A DNA stretch of 64,000 bases from JAWLHU01 sp049324875 (GTDB lineage Bacteria > Bacillota > Sulfobacillia > Symbiobacteriales > Symbiobacteriaceae): contig JBMONC010000084.1 of the NCBI GenBank assembly GCA_049324875.1, positions 124,001 to 188,000 on the forward strand, in the 5' to 3' direction. The notes beneath the pieces were generated by a model that was not told the DNA's origin, made no database searches, and was given only the letters and a program-made list of their open reading frames with translations. The first letter of the stretch is position 1. Each line of letters opens with the position of its first letter. Shown piece after piece: positions 63,868-64,000 of the stretch. A program made the translations under genes and the position numbers.

Positions 63868-64000
63868 ATGACAAAACACCTGGTGATCATCGGCGCCGGC
63901 ACGGGCGGGCTAATGGTGGCGAACCATGTGGCCCGCCAACTAAACCGGGAGATCGAACGGGGAGAGGTGTCGATCACCCTTCTGGGCGACCGGGACGAGT
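63868..64000 (+). CDS. FAD/NAD(P)-dependent oxidoreductase, N-terminal part
   Basis: 44 codons to the window edge. VIIGAGTGGLMVANHVAR is the dinucleotide-binding loop with the GxGxxG pattern, and the layout EIERGEVSITLLGDRDE fits the start of a type II NADH dehydrogenase or sulfide:quinone reductase. ATG 63868 has GAGGAGGA. The intron remnant and a stretch of about 175 bases without other genes lie upstream. Confidence 0.8.
   Translation, partial: MTKHLVIIGAGTGGLMVANHVARQLNREIERGEVSITLLGDRDE

Overview
The window is high-GC DNA (about two thirds G+C by eye) with Firmicute-type gene content: consensus AGGAGG ribosome-binding sites, an SLH-anchored surface protease, a coproporphyrin-type hem cluster, pyruvate:ferredoxin oxidoreductase, DegV proteins, a mannose-family PTS and ytkL-, cshA- and spoVE/rodA-like genes. 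A thermophilic or anaerobic high-GC Firmicute such as Symbiobacterium fits best; this is an inference from gene content, not from a marker gene.

Layout. 1-1040: left-truncated alpha/beta hydrolase. 1357-3903: DEAD-box helicase and UPF0173 hydrolase. 3947-12855 (minus): one amino-sugar operon with a GntR regulator, PTS IIC-IID-IIA-IIB, a ceramidase-like hydrolase, NagA, two SIS proteins and a Gfo/Idh oxidoreductase, with a DasR/NagR-type operator between regulator and PTS. 12898-13130: AT-rich palindromic repeat. 13165-18166 (minus): fatty-acid desaturase, DegV, and a LuxR-type response regulator with an internally duplicated histidine kinase. 18463-26514 (plus): aconitase and a giant S8 protease. 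26569-29038: a Pro/Val-rich small protein, a cyclic-di-GMP-I riboswitch controlling an exported Thr/Glu- and Lys/Ala-rich protein, and a DUF2161 protein. 29075-36622 (minus): a cello-oligosaccharide-type locus (LacI, solute-binding protein, GH9, two permeases, GH1) with matching LacI operators. 36756-42677: GNAT, RidA, a tubulin-like protein, gamma-glutamyltransferase, a membrane protein and a second DegV. 42957-47526: PFOR plus a dihydroorotate-dehydrogenase-like partner. 47717-51380: a Cache/HAMP/PAS sensor without an output domain, a deleted epimerase remnant and a PAP2 protein. 51577-54962 (minus): hemE-hemH-hemY. 55134-61560: an SDR, then on the minus strand a D-aminoacylase-like lipoprotein, an EVE protein, a SIR2-macro fusion and a two-TM RCK channel. 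61779-63314: an RRM protein and an FtsW/RodA/SpoVE protein. 63327-63692: a decayed aldo/keto reductase carrying a group II intron tail. 63868 to the end: start of an FAD/NAD(P) oxidoreductase.

Most notable points are the SIR2-macro fusion next to an EVE gene (possible NAD/ADP-ribose-based stress or defence protein), the c-di-GMP riboswitch with its terminator, the duplicated sensor kinase, the operator-bearing amino-sugar operon, two genes whose ribosome-binding sites point to CTG start codons, and two gene remnants (epimerase and aldo/keto reductase). No tRNA, rRNA, CRISPR array or intact transposase was seen.
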